Source: Chloroflexota bacterium
GTDB lineage: Bacteria > Chloroflexota > Anaerolineae > Anaerolineales > Anaerolineaceae
Assembly: GCA_016887485.1 (NCBI GenBank)
Contig: CP069394.1
Location: 1,674,001-1,738,000 of the forward strand
Direction of reading: 5' to 3'
DNA length: 64,000 nucleotides
Shown here one piece after another: positions 43,922 to 53,704 of this stretch. Each line of letters opens with the position of its first letter. Positions within the stretch are counted from its first letter, which is position 1. The notes under the pieces are model-generated. The model was not told the DNA's origin and made no database searches. It saw only the letters and a list, made by a program, of their open reading frames with translations. A program made the translations under genes and the position numbers.

Positions 43922-44632
43922 TTACAAAGTTAATGTTGAAGCGTAAGGATCCACCTTGATGCCAGGGCCCATTGTTGAGGTCAGGGTCACACGGCGGATG
44001 AAGTTACCGCTGGCGGCTGCAGGACGAGCCTGCCGCAGGGCACGCATGAAAGCCTGAAGGTTTTCATCCAATTGCTCAGCAGTAAACGACAATTTCCCAA
44101 TCGGAACATGAATGTTCGCGGTTTTATCCAAACGAAATTCAATCCGACCGGCTTTCGCTTCTTTGATGGCACCAGCCATCTGGTCCAATTGGACAACGGT
44201 GCCAGCTTTCGGGTTCGGCATCAAGCCGCGGGGACCAAGAACACGGCCCAAGCGACCCACGGTGCCCATCATATCAGGGGTGGCGATGGCGACATCAAAA
44301 TCAGTCCATCCACCCTGGATCTTATTTACAATTTCTTCAGAGTCAGCAACGTAATCCGCACCGGCTGCGCGAGCTGCATCAGCAGCTTCACCCTGAGCAA
44401 AGACCATCACCTTGACGGATTTACCCAAGCCATTGGGCATAACAACTACGTCGCGGATCTGCTGATCTGCCTGGCGGGGGTCCAAGCTGGTTCGAATATG
44501 AACCTCAACTGTTTCATCAAAACTGGCGAAGCCAACTTCTTTCAACAAGTTAATCGCTGCCAAAGGCTCATACAAAGTATCCTTATCGATCTTTTCGCGA
44601 GCACTTAGATATTTTTTACCATGACTAGCCAT
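43922..44632 (-). CDS. rplA: Ribosomal protein L1
   Basis: 236 residues, full length. Family motifs include [30 protein letters not shown] near the N terminus and the central [21 protein letters not shown] that contacts 23S rRNA and its own mRNA. L1 forms the mobile stalk near the ribosomal E site and often represses the rplK-rplA mRNA. AAAGGAG precedes the ATG. It follows rplK by 55 bases. Confidence 0.98.
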   Translation of the reverse strand: MASHGKKYLSAREKIDKDTLYEPLAAINLLKEVGFASFDETVEVHIRTSLDPRQADQQIRDVVVMPNGLGKSVKVMVFAQGEAADAARAAGADYVADSEEIVNKIQGGWTDFDVAIATPDMMGTVGRLGRVLGPRGLMPNPKAGTVVQLDQMAGAIKEAKAGRIEFRLDKTANIHVPIGKLSFTAEQLDENLQAFMRALRQARPAAASGNFIRRVTLTSTMGPGIKVDPYASTLTL

Positions 44633-44687
44633 GAAAACTCCTTTGTGGTTCCAACGGGCTGAATGAGCCCTCCCACATCATTAATAA

Positions 44688-45116
44688 TTAATCTTCAACA
44701 ACTGTGATTCCCATATTGTGGGCGGTGCCTTCGATCTGACGCATAGCACCTTCAATATCCACAGCATTCATATCATTGAACTTCTGTTCCGCAATTTCAC
44801 GAACCTGTGAGCGGGTGACTGAACCAACCATAGTACGATTGGGTTCACCGGACCCTTTTTCAATCCCAGCTGCCTTACAGAGCAGGATAGCTGCAGGTGA
44901 TGATTTTAATTTAAAACGGAAAGAACCGTCCTGAAAAATGGTGATCTCAGCAGGGACAATCTCGCCAGCCCGCGCAGCGGTACGGCCGTTGTAGTCCTTG
45001 CAAAACGCCATAATGTTCACACCATGCTGAGCCAAAGCCGGGCCAATCGGGGGCGCCGGGTTTGCCTTACCAGCCTGGATCTGCAGGGTAATTATTGCCT
45101 TTACTTTCTTTGCCAC
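44688..45116 (-). CDS. rplK: Ribosomal protein L11
   Basis: 142 residues from a GTG at 45116 ([29 protein letters not shown]) with AAAGGAG upstream; the frame extends further but only the GTG gives the normal length. N-terminal domain with the conserved proline-rich strand and C-terminal rRNA-binding domain ([25 protein letters not shown]). It forms the GTPase-associated centre with 23S rRNA. nusG lies 65 bases upstream. Confidence 0.98.
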   Translation of the reverse strand: MAKKVKAIITLQIQAGKANPAPPIGPALAQHGVNIMAFCKDYNGRTAARAGEIVPAEITIFQDGSFRFKLKSSPAAILLCKAAGIEKGSGEPNRTMVGSVTRSQVREIAEQKFNDMNAVDIEGAMRQIEGTAHNMGITVVED

Positions 45117-45181
45117 TTGTATACTCCTTTGTGGTTCTAACGGGTTCGAAAACCCTCCCACATTTAACTAAAACGTAGTCG

Positions 45182-45892
45182 TTAGATTTTTTCGACTTGC
45201 AAAAAGTCCAGTTCAACTGGGGTTGAACGTCCGAAGAAGTTCACCATCACCCGGACTTTTGAGCGTTCCATATCAATTTCGTCCACAGTGCCATGGAAGT
45301 CGTTGAACGGTCCATCCACAATGCGGACGGTCTCGCCAGGCTTGTAGGTAACTTTGATGGTTGGTGCTTCAGCTTCCATCCTGCGAAGAATTTGGGAGAC
45401 TTCCTCAGGCCGGAGCGGAATGGGGTCATTACCCATACCAACAAACCCAGTTACGCCGGGAGTATTGCGAACCACATACCAGGATTCTTCGCTCATGATC
45501 ATATTGACCAGAACATAACCCGGGAAAACGTGGCGCTCAATAGATCGCCGTTTGCCATCTTTAACTTCGATTTCCTCCTGAGTGGGAATGACCACATCGA
45601 ATATCTGGTCCTTCATACCCATGGATTCAATCCGCTGTTCCAGATTGTGCCTGACTTTATTTTCGTAACCGGAATAACAATGAACCACAAACCAACCGCG
45701 GTCATCATCCGGTTCTTCCATATCTTCCGAATCGGAAGCGGGTTGTTCTTCAGCGTTATCTGCCGTTTCGATCACAGTGTCAGGTTGTTCGGCAGCATCG
45801 TCGGCTGGCGCGAGTGTTTCTTCCGCTTCAATGGCGGATTCTTCGCGTTCTTCTTCTGGAACCTGTCCTTCTAGATTTTCTGCTGCCATCAT
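45182..45892 (-). CDS. nusG: Transcription elongation/termination factor NusG with acidic extension
   Basis: 236 residues, longer than the usual 175-185. Residues 1-65 are a strongly acidic, low-complexity extension rich in Glu, Asp and Ala. The NGN domain follows (GWFVVHCYSGYENKV to MSEESWYVVRNTPGVTGFVG) and then the KOW domain (GETVRIVDGPFNDFHGTVDEID). NusG binds RNA polymerase and links it to the ribosome or Rho. The extension begins with a tandem ATG pair. secE is 29 bases upstream in the same operon. Confidence 0.97.
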   Translation of the reverse strand: MMAAENLEGQVPEEEREESAIEAEETLAPADDAAEQPDTVIETADNAEEQPASDSEDMEEPDDDRGWFVVHCYSGYENKVRHNLEQRIESMGMKDQIFDVVIPTQEEIEVKDGKRRSIERHVFPGYVLVNMIMSEESWYVVRNTPGVTGFVGMGNDPIPLRPEEVSQILRRMEAEAPTIKVTYKPGETVRIVDGPFNDFHGTVDEIDMERSKVRVMVNFFGRSTPVELDFLQVEKI

Positions 45893-45921
45893 TGCACACC
45901 TATCTCTTCTTAGTTTAAAGC

Positions 45922-46137
45922 CTAAAGGTTAACCAGGAAGGAGATCGTCTTTGCAAATACAAAATCCAATGCACCTAACACGACCGCCATGACAACCATT
46001 ACAACCAGCACGATGCGTGTCATCTTCCATGCTTCTTCGGGCGTGGGCCAGGTGACCTTACGCAGCTCACCAACTGTCTCTCGTAAAAAGCGTTGGAACC
46101 TTTGACCTAAACTAACTTTCTTCTTTTTCGGCGTCAC
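45922..46137 (-). CDS. secE: Preprotein translocase subunit SecE
   Basis: 71 residues with a GTG start at 46137 and AGGAG upstream. Short form with one membrane helix (about 42-64), preceded by the conserved amphipathic ETVGELRKVTWPTPEEA. It stabilises SecY in the protein export channel. Position between tRNA-Trp and nusG is the standard bacterial order. Confidence 0.96.
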   Translation of the reverse strand: MTPKKKKVSLGQRFQRFLRETVGELRKVTWPTPEEAWKMTRIVLVVMVVMAVVLGALDFVFAKTISFLVNL

Positions 46138-46198
46138 AAGTCACTCCTTGCTTACGTCCAAAACGCCGCCCATAATAGACGGCGTTGAAAAATTCAGG

Positions 46199-46272
46199 CA
46201 GGCCAGGTAGGAATCGAACCCACAACCCCCGCTTTTGGAGAGCGGTGCTCTGCCAAATTGAGCTACTGGCCT
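46199..46272 (-). tRNA. tRNA-Trp (CCA)
   Basis: Acceptor arms AGGCCAG and CTGGCCT pair fully, the anticodon arm CCGCT-CTCCAAA-AGCGG gives anticodon CCA, and the T-arm is GTGGG-TTCGATT-CCTAC. The 3' CCA is not encoded (the next bases read CCT). It lies between rpmG and secE, the usual place for this tRNA. Confidence 0.96.
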
Positions 46273-46311
46273 GTGCATGCTGTAAAGTAAGAGTTCTCCT
46301 ACCTCGTCAGC

Positions 46312-46479
46312 TTATTTTACCTCACGATGCAGGGTATGTTCCTTACATCGCGGACAATACTTTTTCAACTCCATCCGGCTCGGATCATTACGCCGATTTT
46401 TCTCAGTCGTATAGTTCCGTTCCTGGCATTGCGTGCATTCCAGTGTAATAACCGGGCGGATACCCTTCTTTTTTGCCAT
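46312..46479 (-). CDS. rpmG: Ribosomal protein L33
   Basis: 55 residues translated by hand: [18 protein letters not shown] at the start and [17 protein letters not shown] at the end. Both CxxC pairs are present, so this is the zinc-binding form. It lies between tuf and tRNA-Trp as in many bacteria. The gene is short enough to be missed by length filters. Confidence 0.96.
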   Translation of the reverse strand: MAKKKGIRPVITLECTQCQERNYTTEKNRRNDPSRMELKKYCPRCKEHTLHREVK

Positions 46480-46490
46480 GTGTATTTTAC

Positions 46491-46521
46491 CATGGCTGCC
46501 TCTTTGACCGAGGCAGCCATG
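46491..46521 (-). terminator. Stable hairpin between tuf and rpmG
   Basis: CATGGCTGCCTC (46491-46502) pairs perfectly with GAGGCAGCCATG (46510-46521). The tail on the minus strand (GTAAAATAC) is not a strong T run, so it may be an mRNA-processing or stabilising hairpin rather than a full terminator. Confidence 0.6.
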
Positions 46522-46543
46522 CTATCCTTCCTAAATAGTTTTA

Positions 46544-47746
46544 TTACTCAATGATCTTGGAGATCACACCGGCACCCACGGTCAGGCCACCCTCACGGAT
46601 AGCGAACTGGGAACCGTTCTCCAACGCCACAGGCACGATCAATTCAACTTCCATGTTCACACGGTCGCCAGGCAGCACCATCTCGGTACCTTCGGGCAGG
46701 GTCACCGTGCCGGTAACATCCATTGTCCGGATGAAGAACTGCGGACGATAGCCAGTGAAGAATGCACTGTGCCGTCCACCCTCTTCACGGGTCAGGATGT
46801 AGACTTCACCTTCAAACTTCGTGTGGGGGGTAATGCTGCCGGGTTTGGCAATAACCATACCACGTTCCACATCTTCACGACCGATACCACGAAGCAACAA
46901 ACCAACGTTATCACCCGCCATACCTTCGTCCAGAAGTTTGTGGAACATTTCCACACCGGTCACGACCGAGCTCATGCTCTTTTCCTGCAGACCGACGATC
47001 TCAACTGGGTCACTGGTATGAACAATACCGCGTTCAATACGGCCGGTCACCACAGTACCACGGCCCTTGATCGAGAAGACGTCTTCCACGGGCATCATGA
47101 ACGGTTTGTCAACGTCACGTTCCGGCAGCGGAATGTAGTTATCAACGGCATCCATCAGTTCGTTGATGCAGGCATATTCGGGAGCGTTCGGATCGGTGGA
47201 TTCGCATTCCAGAGCCTGGAGTGCACTACCCTGGATGATCGGAATGTCGTCTCCAGGGAAACCGTAGCTGCTCAGCATTTCACGGAGTTCCATTTCAACC
47301 AGTTCCAACAGCTCAGGATCGTCCATCATGTCAACCTTGTTCAGGAAGACTACGATGCTGGGAACCTCAACCTGGTGGGCCAATAGAACGTGCTCACGGG
47401 TCTGGGGCATCGCTCCATCAGGAGCTGCCACTACCAGAATTGCGCCATCAACCTGCGCCGCACCAGTGATCATGTTCTTGATGTAGTCACGGTGACCCGG
47501 CATATCCACGTGAGCGTAATGCCGTTTTTCAGACTCATATTCAACGTGTGAAATGTTAATCGTGATACCGCGATCTTTTTCTTCCGGCGCATTGTCGATT
47601 GTGTCAAAGGCCCGATAATCTGCGTAGCCCTTCAGTCCCTGTACTTTTGTGATCGCCGCTGTCAACGTGGTTTTACCATGGTCAATGTGCCCCATCGTGC
47701 CTACGTTCATATGCGGTTTTGATCGATCAAATTTTTCCTTGGCCAT
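46544..47746 (-). CDS. tuf: Elongation factor Tu
   Basis: 400 residues from the ATG at 47746 (AGAAAGG upstream); the frame extends further into a tRNA region and is not used. G-domain motifs: GHIDHGKT (19-26), DMPGH and NKVD. Domains 2 and 3 are complete ([13 protein letters not shown], and the C-terminal [15 protein letters not shown]). It delivers aminoacyl-tRNA to the ribosome. It is preceded by three tRNA genes and followed by rpmG. Confidence 0.98.
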   Translation of the reverse strand: MAKEKFDRSKPHMNVGTMGHIDHGKTTLTAAITKVQGLKGYADYRAFDTIDNAPEEKDRGITINISHVEYESEKRHYAHVDMPGHRDYIKNMITGAAQVDGAILVVAAPDGAMPQTREHVLLAHQVEVPSIVVFLNKVDMMDDPELLELVEMELREMLSSYGFPGDDIPIIQGSALQALECESTDPNAPEYACINELMDAVDNYIPLPERDVDKPFMMPVEDVFSIKGRGTVVTGRIERGIVHTSDPVEIVGLQEKSMSSVVTGVEMFHKLLDEGMAGDNVGLLLRGIGREDVERGMVIAKPGSITPHTKFEGEVYILTREEGGRHSAFFTGYRPQFFIRTMDVTGTVTLPEGTEMVLPGDRVNMEVELIVPVALENGSQFAIREGGLTVGAGVISKIIE

Positions 47747-47809
47747 CTTAACCTTTCTCCTTAGTAAAAAAGCCTCAACCTTAATTCTCTTAATTGTCTT
47801 TCGGCAGAA

Positions 47810-47882
47810 AGCCCTCAATGGGATTCGAACCCATGACCTCATTCTTACCAAGAATGCGCTCTACCGACTGAGCTATGAGGGC
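47810..47882 (-). tRNA. tRNA-Thr (GGT)
   Basis: Acceptor arms GCCCTCA and TGAGGGC pair fully, the anticodon arm CATTC-TTGGTAA-GAATG gives anticodon GGT (reads ACC/ACT), and the T-arm is CATGG-GTTCGAA-TCCCATG-like. The 3' CCA is not encoded. Confidence 0.96.
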
Positions 47883-47920
47883 AGCCGATCCGACTGCACG
47901 CCGTATTAAGCGTTCAGTAG

Positions 47921-48003
47921 TGGACGGTGTTGGATTCGAACCAACGAAGGCCTGTGCCAGCTGATTTACAGTCAGCCCCCTTTGACCACTTGGGTAACCG
48001 TCC
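47921..48003 (-). tRNA. tRNA-Tyr (GTA)
   Basis: 83 bases with a long variable arm (class II tRNA). Acceptor arms GGACGGT and ACCGTCC pair, the anticodon arm GCTGA-CTGTAAA-TCAGC gives GTA, and the T-loop is GTTCGAAT. CCA is not encoded. Confidence 0.95.
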
Positions 48004-48083
48004 AGGATCAAGCGAGTGTGTTACCCGCTCGAGATCGGGATCGTTTCAGAATAAATCAATCCCGGTCGCAAACGTGTAACCTG

Positions 48084-48155
48084 AGCCGATGATGGGAATC
48101 GAACCCATAACCTATCACTTACAAGGCGATTGCTCTACCATTGAGCTACATCGGC
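48084..48155 (-). tRNA. tRNA-Thr (TGT)
   Basis: Acceptor arms GCCGATG and CATCGGC pair, and the anticodon arm ATCGC-CTTGTAA-GTGAT gives anticodon TGT (reads ACA/ACG). The T-loop GTTCGATT is normal. CCA is not encoded. It is the first tRNA of the block leading to tuf. Confidence 0.95.
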
Positions 48156-48416
48156 AAAATTCGCACTTTTTAATGTTCAGTAAGCGCAAAGACTGCACGA
48201 TTATACCAAAGCCTATATCTAAGCGCAAGGCTCACTAGCCACACAATTCAAGTCCAGTGCGATTTATGAGTCTATCCGATTTACCGCTAAAGGTCAAGAT
48301 AATTCCAGCATTAAATTATTCAATTTTCACCATCGAAAGGCTCATCAAACACCATTATAATCCGTTCGATAGACATGCGCGGAAAGTCGGCATTTCTTTA
48401 ACCTAACTTGCATTAT

Positions 48417-49811
48417 TCACGTCAAAGGTTGGGTTGGCACGTCCGCCTGAGAGATCGGCAGCCAGACAGAAAAAGTGGTTCCAACACCCTCAGTAGATTC
48501 CACGTCAATCCGTCCGCCGTGGTTTCGCACGATCCAGTAGGCAATTGGCAAACCTAATCCAAAACCACTATCGGCTCTGGAACGGGTTCGGGATTTATCC
48601 CCACGATAAAAACGCTCAAAAAGATAACGAAGCTCTTCCTTGGGAATCCCAGAACCATGATCAATCATATCAACCTCGACCCAATTCCCACTCACTGAGA
48701 GATTGAAGGTGATTTGGCCGCCAGCTTCAGTAAACTTGATCGCATTGCTGCCCAGATTTAGAAAAACCTGCTTCAACCGGTCCCGGTCGCCTGTCACCAT
48801 TACAGGGCGGATATCATCAATTTGGATGACATGCTTGCCGCCAGAGAGCACCTTCATTTGCTCAAACACCTCAAAAACCAGCTCATCCAGCTCAACGGGT
48901 TCAAACATCAGGGGGAGCCGCCCGGTTTCAGCCTGCGCCATCATCAGGAGGTCACCCACCAGCCGGGTCAGCCGGTCCACTTCGGACTCAATGCTGAGGA
49001 GCGATTCCTCATCCAGCTCTCGCATCATCCGCATCAACCCCACGTTCCCCTTGATCACCGTCAAGGGAGTTCGCAGCTCATGGCTGACATCTGCCAGGAA
49101 ACGGCGTTGAGCCGTGAATAGCCTCTCCAAACGGACCAGAGTCTGGTTAAAGGTCAGCACGACTTCGCCGATTTCATCATTCCGGCTAGGTGAAAGGGGA
49201 ATCCGTTGCGAGAGATCGTTCGTGCCGGTAATGCGCGTGGCAACCTGAGCCATTGTCTCAAGCGGTTCAAGTGCCTGAGCCGTCACCAGCCAGCCAACAA
49301 TACCCGCGACGATGATCGCGAATAACGCTGAGATAACAAAGACAATCTGGAGGAGTTGTTGCGTATAATGCAACTCGGTCTGGACAGCCCCAACTTGTAG
49401 CCATCCTGAAAGCATGCTCTCCACCATAAGCGGAACAGTCAGCACCCTGAGAGGGGTCGTTTGAATGATTGCATTCTGAAATATCGGTTCTTGGCTATCC
49501 AGTGCAGCGGGGTCCAGTGCGGATGTGAAACTGACAGCATTATCCGAATATGCCACAAGCTGGCCGGAGCGCGACCAAACCTGATAGTAGATGTTTCCCG
49601 AAATATTGACCACGCCTGGCGGAATAGCCATATCCCCCAACGAATCCGCCCGAAGATTGGTGATGACCTGATCAGCGGCATGCTGGATATTAGTATCCAT
49701 TTCGTTGATCATCACCACACTGACCATTGTATAAACGACAATGCTGAGCAGGATAACCACACCGCTCAGCAAGCCGGAATATATCAATGTCAGACGAAGA
49801 CGCAGCGACAT
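48417..49811 (-). CDS. Sensor histidine kinase (HAMP, HisKA, HATPase)
   Basis: 464 residues. Membrane helices at about 10-33 and 153-176 enclose an extracellular sensor region of about 120 residues. A HAMP linker follows (LVTAQALEPLETMAQV), then HisKA with phospho-acceptor His244 in DVSHELRTPL. The ATPase domain has the N box NLGSNAIKFTEAG, G1 DHGSGIP and G2 GFGLGLPIAY. It lies 8 bases after the response regulator, so the pair is co-transcribed. The stimulus is unknown. Confidence 0.95.
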   Translation of the reverse strand: MSLRLRLTLIYSGLLSGVVILLSIVVYTMVSVVMINEMDTNIQHAADQVITNLRADSLGDMAIPPGVVNISGNIYYQVWSRSGQLVAYSDNAVSFTSALDPAALDSQEPIFQNAIIQTTPLRVLTVPLMVESMLSGWLQVGAVQTELHYTQQLLQIVFVISALFAIIVAGIVGWLVTAQALEPLETMAQVATRITGTNDLSQRIPLSPSRNDEIGEVVLTFNQTLVRLERLFTAQRRFLADVSHELRTPLTVIKGNVGLMRMMRELDEESLLSIESEVDRLTRLVGDLLMMAQAETGRLPLMFEPVELDELVFEVFEQMKVLSGGKHVIQIDDIRPVMVTGDRDRLKQVFLNLGSNAIKFTEAGGQITFNLSVSGNWVEVDMIDHGSGIPKEELRYLFERFYRGDKSRTRSRADSGFGLGLPIAYWIVRNHGGRIDVESTEGVGTTFSVWLPISQADVPTQPLT

Positions 49812-49819
49812 GCCAGATA

Positions 49820-50500
49820 TTACTCTTCAGAATCCCGCATTACATAGCCCACACCCCTGACCGTGTAGATCAGCCGGGATTCATTATTTTCCTCAAGTTT
49901 TTGCCGGAGATAGCGGATATAAACATCCAAAACGTTGCTCTCACCGCCAAAATCATAATCCCAGACCTGGTCGAAGATCACCTCACGGGTCATCACCTGC
50001 CTGGGGTGCCGCATGAACAGCTCTAAAAGATCATACTCTTTGGCGGTCAGCTCAATTTCACGATCGCCACGAATAGCCTGCCGGGTACTGCTATCCAGTT
50101 TCAGGTCAGCGAATTCAAGGACCTTCACCCGATCAGCAGCGGTACGGCGTAATAATGCCCGAATCCGGGCTAAAAGTTCTTCGATTTCAAAAGGTTTCAC
50201 CACATAATCATCAGCGCCCGCATCCAAACCCTGAACCCGATCCTGGGTAGTGTCTTTTGCGGTCAGCATCATGATGGGTTGATTACCAAGTTTTTGGAGG
50301 CGACGGCAAACTTCCAAACCATCCATTTTGGGCAGCATCCAGTCCAAGACAACGAGGTCCGGTACTTGTTCCTGCGCCAGAGTCAGGCCGGCCTGGCCTG
50401 TCAGTGCGGTATCGACAACATAGCCTTCATACGTCAGTACTCTTTTAAGTACCCGTAAAATTTCTTCATCATCTTCGATTATGAGAATTCGCTCATCCAT
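49820..50500 (-). CDS. OmpR-family response regulator
   Basis: 226 residues from the ATG at 50500 with AAAGGA upstream. Receiver domain with acidic pocket EDDEE, phospho-acceptor Asp53 in VLDWMLP and the conserved Lys in VKPF. The C-terminal winged-helix DNA-binding domain contains [24 protein letters not shown]-type sequence and [10 protein letters not shown]. It should act with the histidine kinase encoded directly downstream. The gene diverges from the sugar transferase. Confidence 0.95.
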   Translation of the reverse strand: MDERILIIEDDEEILRVLKRVLTYEGYVVDTALTGQAGLTLAQEQVPDLVVLDWMLPKMDGLEVCRRLQKLGNQPIMMLTAKDTTQDRVQGLDAGADDYVVKPFEIEELLARIRALLRRTAADRVKVLEFADLKLDSSTRQAIRGDREIELTAKEYDLLELFMRHPRQVMTREVIFDQVWDYDFGGESNVLDVYIRYLRQKLEENNESRLIYTVRGVGYVMRDSEE

Positions 50501-50586
50501 CTTCGGTCCTTTCGTGAACACAACCCTTTTATCAAACCCAATCCGTAAAGTTATTTTAACCTTAATTTGGTAAAATTAATCTAATA

Positions 50587-51219
50587 ATGACTTTTAAATT
50601 ATTGCCGAAAGGCACTCCCTTTGTCAAACGGTTATTTGATCTCTTGCTGGCATCTCTGGCGTTGATCCTGCTATCGCCGGTGATGCTCTTTGTGAGTATT
50701 CTGGTTGCAATTAAGCTTGGGTTTCCAATCCTCTTCCGCCAGTCACGGCCAGGCCTACAGGGACAGATTTTCACCATTTACAAGTTCCGTACGATGAAAG
50801 ACGCCACCGATTCAAAAGGGAATGCTCTGCCCGATGACCAACGTCTGACTAAATTCGGAAAATTCCTCAGGTCAACCAGCCTCGACGAATTACCAGAACT
50901 GTTCAACGTCATCAAAGGGGATCTGAGCATTGTCGGACCTCGGCCATTATTGATCCAGTATCTCCCGCTGTATAACACCGAACAGGCCAGGCGGCATGAT
51001 GTGTTGCCCGGGATCACCGGCTGGGCGCAGGTCAACGGCCGAAACGCCATCACCTGGCAGGAGAAATTCAAATTTGATGTCTGGTATGTGGATCACTGGA
51101 CGTTCTGGCTCGACCTGAAAATCCTCGCTCTTTCGCTTGTAAAGGTGCTGAAAAGGGAGGGTATATCCCAACCCGGTCAGGCCACTGCGGAGCCATTCCG
51201 CGGAAATCCTTCTCAATAA
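50587..51219 (+). CDS. Bacterial sugar transferase (polyprenyl-phosphate phosphosugar transferase)
   Basis: 210 residues. One N-terminal membrane segment or re-entrant helix (about 15-40), then the catalytic region with FRQSRPGLQGQIFTIYKFRTM, STSLDELPELFNVIKGDLSIVGPRP and PGITGWAQVNGRN. This is the PglC/WcaJ-like family that puts the first sugar phosphate on undecaprenyl phosphate. It may prime the polysaccharide made by the cluster at the right end of the window, although it is 9 kb away. It diverges from the two-component genes. Confidence 0.93.
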   Translation: MTFKLLPKGTPFVKRLFDLLLASLALILLSPVMLFVSILVAIKLGFPILFRQSRPGLQGQIFTIYKFRTMKDATDSKGNALPDDQRLTKFGKFLRSTSLDELPELFNVIKGDLSIVGPRPLLIQYLPLYNTEQARRHDVLPGITGWAQVNGRNAITWQEKFKFDVWYVDHWTFWLDLKILALSLVKVLKREGISQPGQATAEPFRGNPSQ

Positions 51220-51252
51220 TCCTCCCCGATTATTAATAATATTATATTAATG

Positions 51253-52281
51253 TTAAGTCTCAGGCAATACTAAGTTGTTCTCTAAGTCCGTTTTTATTTC
51301 ATCAAACAGTCGCATTCGGCCTTCAGAAAGCAATCCAGACTCCAAATCCAATAGCACAACAGCGCCAGGCACCTGTTGTCCACCGATCCCAGCCATCACA
51401 TCACCCCAAATTGCTGTTAATGCTGGTGAGGGGTCAATCGCCACCGTCCCCACCCAATTACTGCGGGCCATATCGGGGCTCTTCCCGCCAACCACTTCAA
51501 TACCATAATCCGCCAAATTACCCAGCAGGTCCGGGGTGACTAGATCACCGTGCACATAAACCACCTGCACGCCCAGGTTTGTCAACGATTCGGCTGCATT
51601 TTTGAGAGTAATGGCATCGCTATTCAAAGGTAAAGTCATCAGCTGCGGGTAGGAGTTATAAGGCGGATATTGCGACTTACAGAGGCCGCAATAGAAACGA
51701 GCACCGACCTCATAGGCGTTTTGGGCTTCCGCTGTGAGCGGAATATCCGATGGAATCAGACCAGCGACCTTATAATCCGATGTCACCAGGGCAGCCAGAT
51801 AGCCGCCCATGAAGGACTGCCGCTCTTCTTCCACCAGGGGGTCACCAATCACGCTCAGGTTTCCGCCTGCCACAGCATTTGGCTGGTCGATCGCGATAAA
51901 CTGGATGGCCGGTGAAGAAGGCGCCAGCGCGGCCAAATCAATCCCAGCACCCAGGCCCACCACAACTTTGACATTTTCAGTCAGTTGGTCAGGCGTCAGG
52001 TTATCCACAACCGTCAGGGTCAGCAAGGATTCCGTGGCGAGCGCTTGGAGGGTGGTCTGTAGCTGCTGCAGGGTTAACGCGTCGGCATCCCCTGATACAG
52101 CCAGCAGAACCGTTGGCGCACCAAGAGTCGGCGTGGGAGTAGATTGAGGTACAGTTGGGATAACAGTCTCCGATCCAACCACCTCAGTCGGGTTGCCATT
52201 CGGCTTACAAGCCGAAATTAGACTGGCGAGAAGGATCAAGAGAACGATAAAGACATGCGTATTTCGATTCATTTTATACAT
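51253..52281 (-). CDS. BMP/Med-like lipoprotein substrate-binding protein
   Basis: 342 residues. The lipoprotein signal ends in LISAC (acceptor Cys about residue 25), followed by a Thr/Pro/Ser linker. The body resembles the BMP/PnrA family of class I periplasmic binding proteins, which bind nucleosides or other small molecules (LSVIGDPLVEEERQSFMGGYLAALVT, then VHGDLVTPDLL). No permease or ATPase gene is adjacent, so it may be an orphan receptor. Start at 52281 or 52272 is uncertain. It is convergent with the sugar transferase. Confidence 0.8.
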   Translation of the reverse strand: MYKMNRNTHVFIVLLILLASLISACKPNGNPTEVVGSETVIPTVPQSTPTPTLGAPTVLLAVSGDADALTLQQLQTTLQALATESLLTLTVVDNLTPDQLTENVKVVVGLGAGIDLAALAPSSPAIQFIAIDQPNAVAGGNLSVIGDPLVEEERQSFMGGYLAALVTSDYKVAGLIPSDIPLTAEAQNAYEVGARFYCGLCKSQYPPYNSYPQLMTLPLNSDAITLKNAAESLTNLGVQVVYVHGDLVTPDLLGNLADYGIEVVGGKSPDMARSNWVGTVAIDPSPALTAIWGDVMAGIGGQQVPGAVVLLDLESGLLSEGRMRLFDEIKTDLENNLVLPET

Positions 52282-52445
52282 TGTCCCTATTTTACCTTAT
52301 TCATCAATTTTGGATTATTCTATTTGCGTTTCTGCGTTTCTACCACCCCCAGGCCATAGCTTTATGAGTCAGGCGTGTATTATAATGAAAACAAGCAATC
52401 AAAAGCATCACAAACTAACCAATCTAATCCTGGAGTTGACAGTCC

Positions 52446-53666
52446 ATGAGCCTGCCCAGCAGCGAACCCCTTCCAGATGATATTCACGAACTTCCCCCCG
52501 CCCGTCAGCGCCATCTCCGGCGGATGCCTCGGGCTGCTTCTCCTGCTGAGTGGGAAATCCTATTGGAATCCCTCCTCAACCTGACCCGCCCAACGCTTGA
52601 ATTCTTCCTTCTGGCCCTCCTGGGGACGGTCGTCAGCGGTGCCGCGCTTTATTTCAACGAACCATTGCTACTAATTGTAGCCTTAGTCCTCCTGCCCTTT
52701 ACTAATCCCGTTTTCAACCTGGCGCTCTACCCCGCCAGTCGTAAACTGGGCTTTGCTTTGAAATCACTGATCAGCCTGATCGTTCCCATCATCCTATCCC
52801 TGGGTGCTGGCATGTTGGTCGGCTGGTTTGCACCCGAAACGGCCTTTGACCAGCTCGCCCTGACCACCTTCAACGTACCCTGGTGGCCCAACCTGGCCGC
52901 AGTGGCCGGCAGTGCCTTTTTCTGCAGCCTGATCCTGATCCGGCAAGACCGTCTCCCCCGTCTGGCTGGGGCAATCCTCTCCTATGAAATCTTCCTCCCG
53001 CTCACCTTGGCTGGCTTTGGCCTGATCGTTGGGGCACCGGCTTTCTGGCCGGGCGCTTCACTGACCGCCCTGCTCCACCTGGCTGTCGCCCTCCTGGCAG
53101 CCACCCTGGCCTTCATCGTGATCGGCTTTGCACCTAAAACCCTCTTTGGCTGGTCACTCAGTCTGTTTCCTGTGGTGCTCACGTTGCTGTTCCTGACAGC
53201 AGCCACCCTCCTGTCCGGTCAGATCGTGCTGCCTTGGGAATCCAAAGCCCTCACGCCCACCCCGACCGAAGCAATCGCGCTTGTGGAAGAAACCGACCTG
53301 CCCACAGCCACTCTGGCCCCAACCGAGACACCACCGATCTCCACCGCCACCCTGCAGCCCACCGTGACCCAAACCGTCACACCGGAATGGACCGCCACCC
53401 CATCCGCCACACCTACCCTGGAGCCAACCGTTGTTTATGGCGTGATCGTTGCCGAAAATGGCGCTATCGTGCGGGAAGAGCCCAGCACGACAGCCCTTGT
53501 GGTCTCATACGTGAATGATGGTGATCTGGTCACGTTGATCGGGCAGTACCTCTCCGGGAACACCCTCTGGTATCAGGTGGAAACGGAATATGGTGAGGTC
53601 GGCTGGATGCTTGGATCATTGATCCAGACGCCCACTCCCACGCCGTCGCCGACCCCGGGTGAGTAA
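52446..53666 (+). CDS. Multi-pass membrane protein with C-terminal SH3b domain
   Basis: 406 residues. A basic N-terminal tail precedes about seven membrane helices (about 48-260); the segment FNEPLLLIVALVLLPFTNPVFNLAL resembles DUF389-type proteins, weakly. A Thr/Pro/Glu-rich linker (about 268-333) follows, then a bacterial SH3b domain (VIVAENGAIVREEPSTTA...GDLVTLIGQ...WYQVETEYGEVGWM) and a PTPTPSPTP tail. The SH3b domain should be outside the cell, where such domains bind cell-wall material. Function is unknown. It is convergent with the six-gene operon. Confidence 0.75.
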   Translation: MSLPSSEPLPDDIHELPPARQRHLRRMPRAASPAEWEILLESLLNLTRPTLEFFLLALLGTVVSGAALYFNEPLLLIVALVLLPFTNPVFNLALYPASRKLGFALKSLISLIVPIILSLGAGMLVGWFAPETAFDQLALTTFNVPWWPNLAAVAGSAFFCSLILIRQDRLPRLAGAILSYEIFLPLTLAGFGLIVGAPAFWPGASLTALLHLAVALLAATLAFIVIGFAPKTLFGWSLSLFPVVLTLLFLTAATLLSGQIVLPWESKALTPTPTEAIALVEETDLPTATLAPTETPPISTATLQPTVTQTVTPEWTATPSATPTLEPTVVYGVIVAENGAIVREEPSTTALVVSYVNDGDLVTLIGQYLSGNTLWYQVETEYGEVGWMLGSLIQTPTPTPSPTPGE

Positions 53667-53704
53667 TCTTATTTAGTTATTCAATCTTCGGATAATTGTC
53701 TACA

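Noticed and set aside
46159-46186. Possible terminator between tRNA-Trp and secE
   Set aside because: The stem is only 7 bp and the tail is not T-rich; it may be a tRNA-processing hairpin, so I did not call it.
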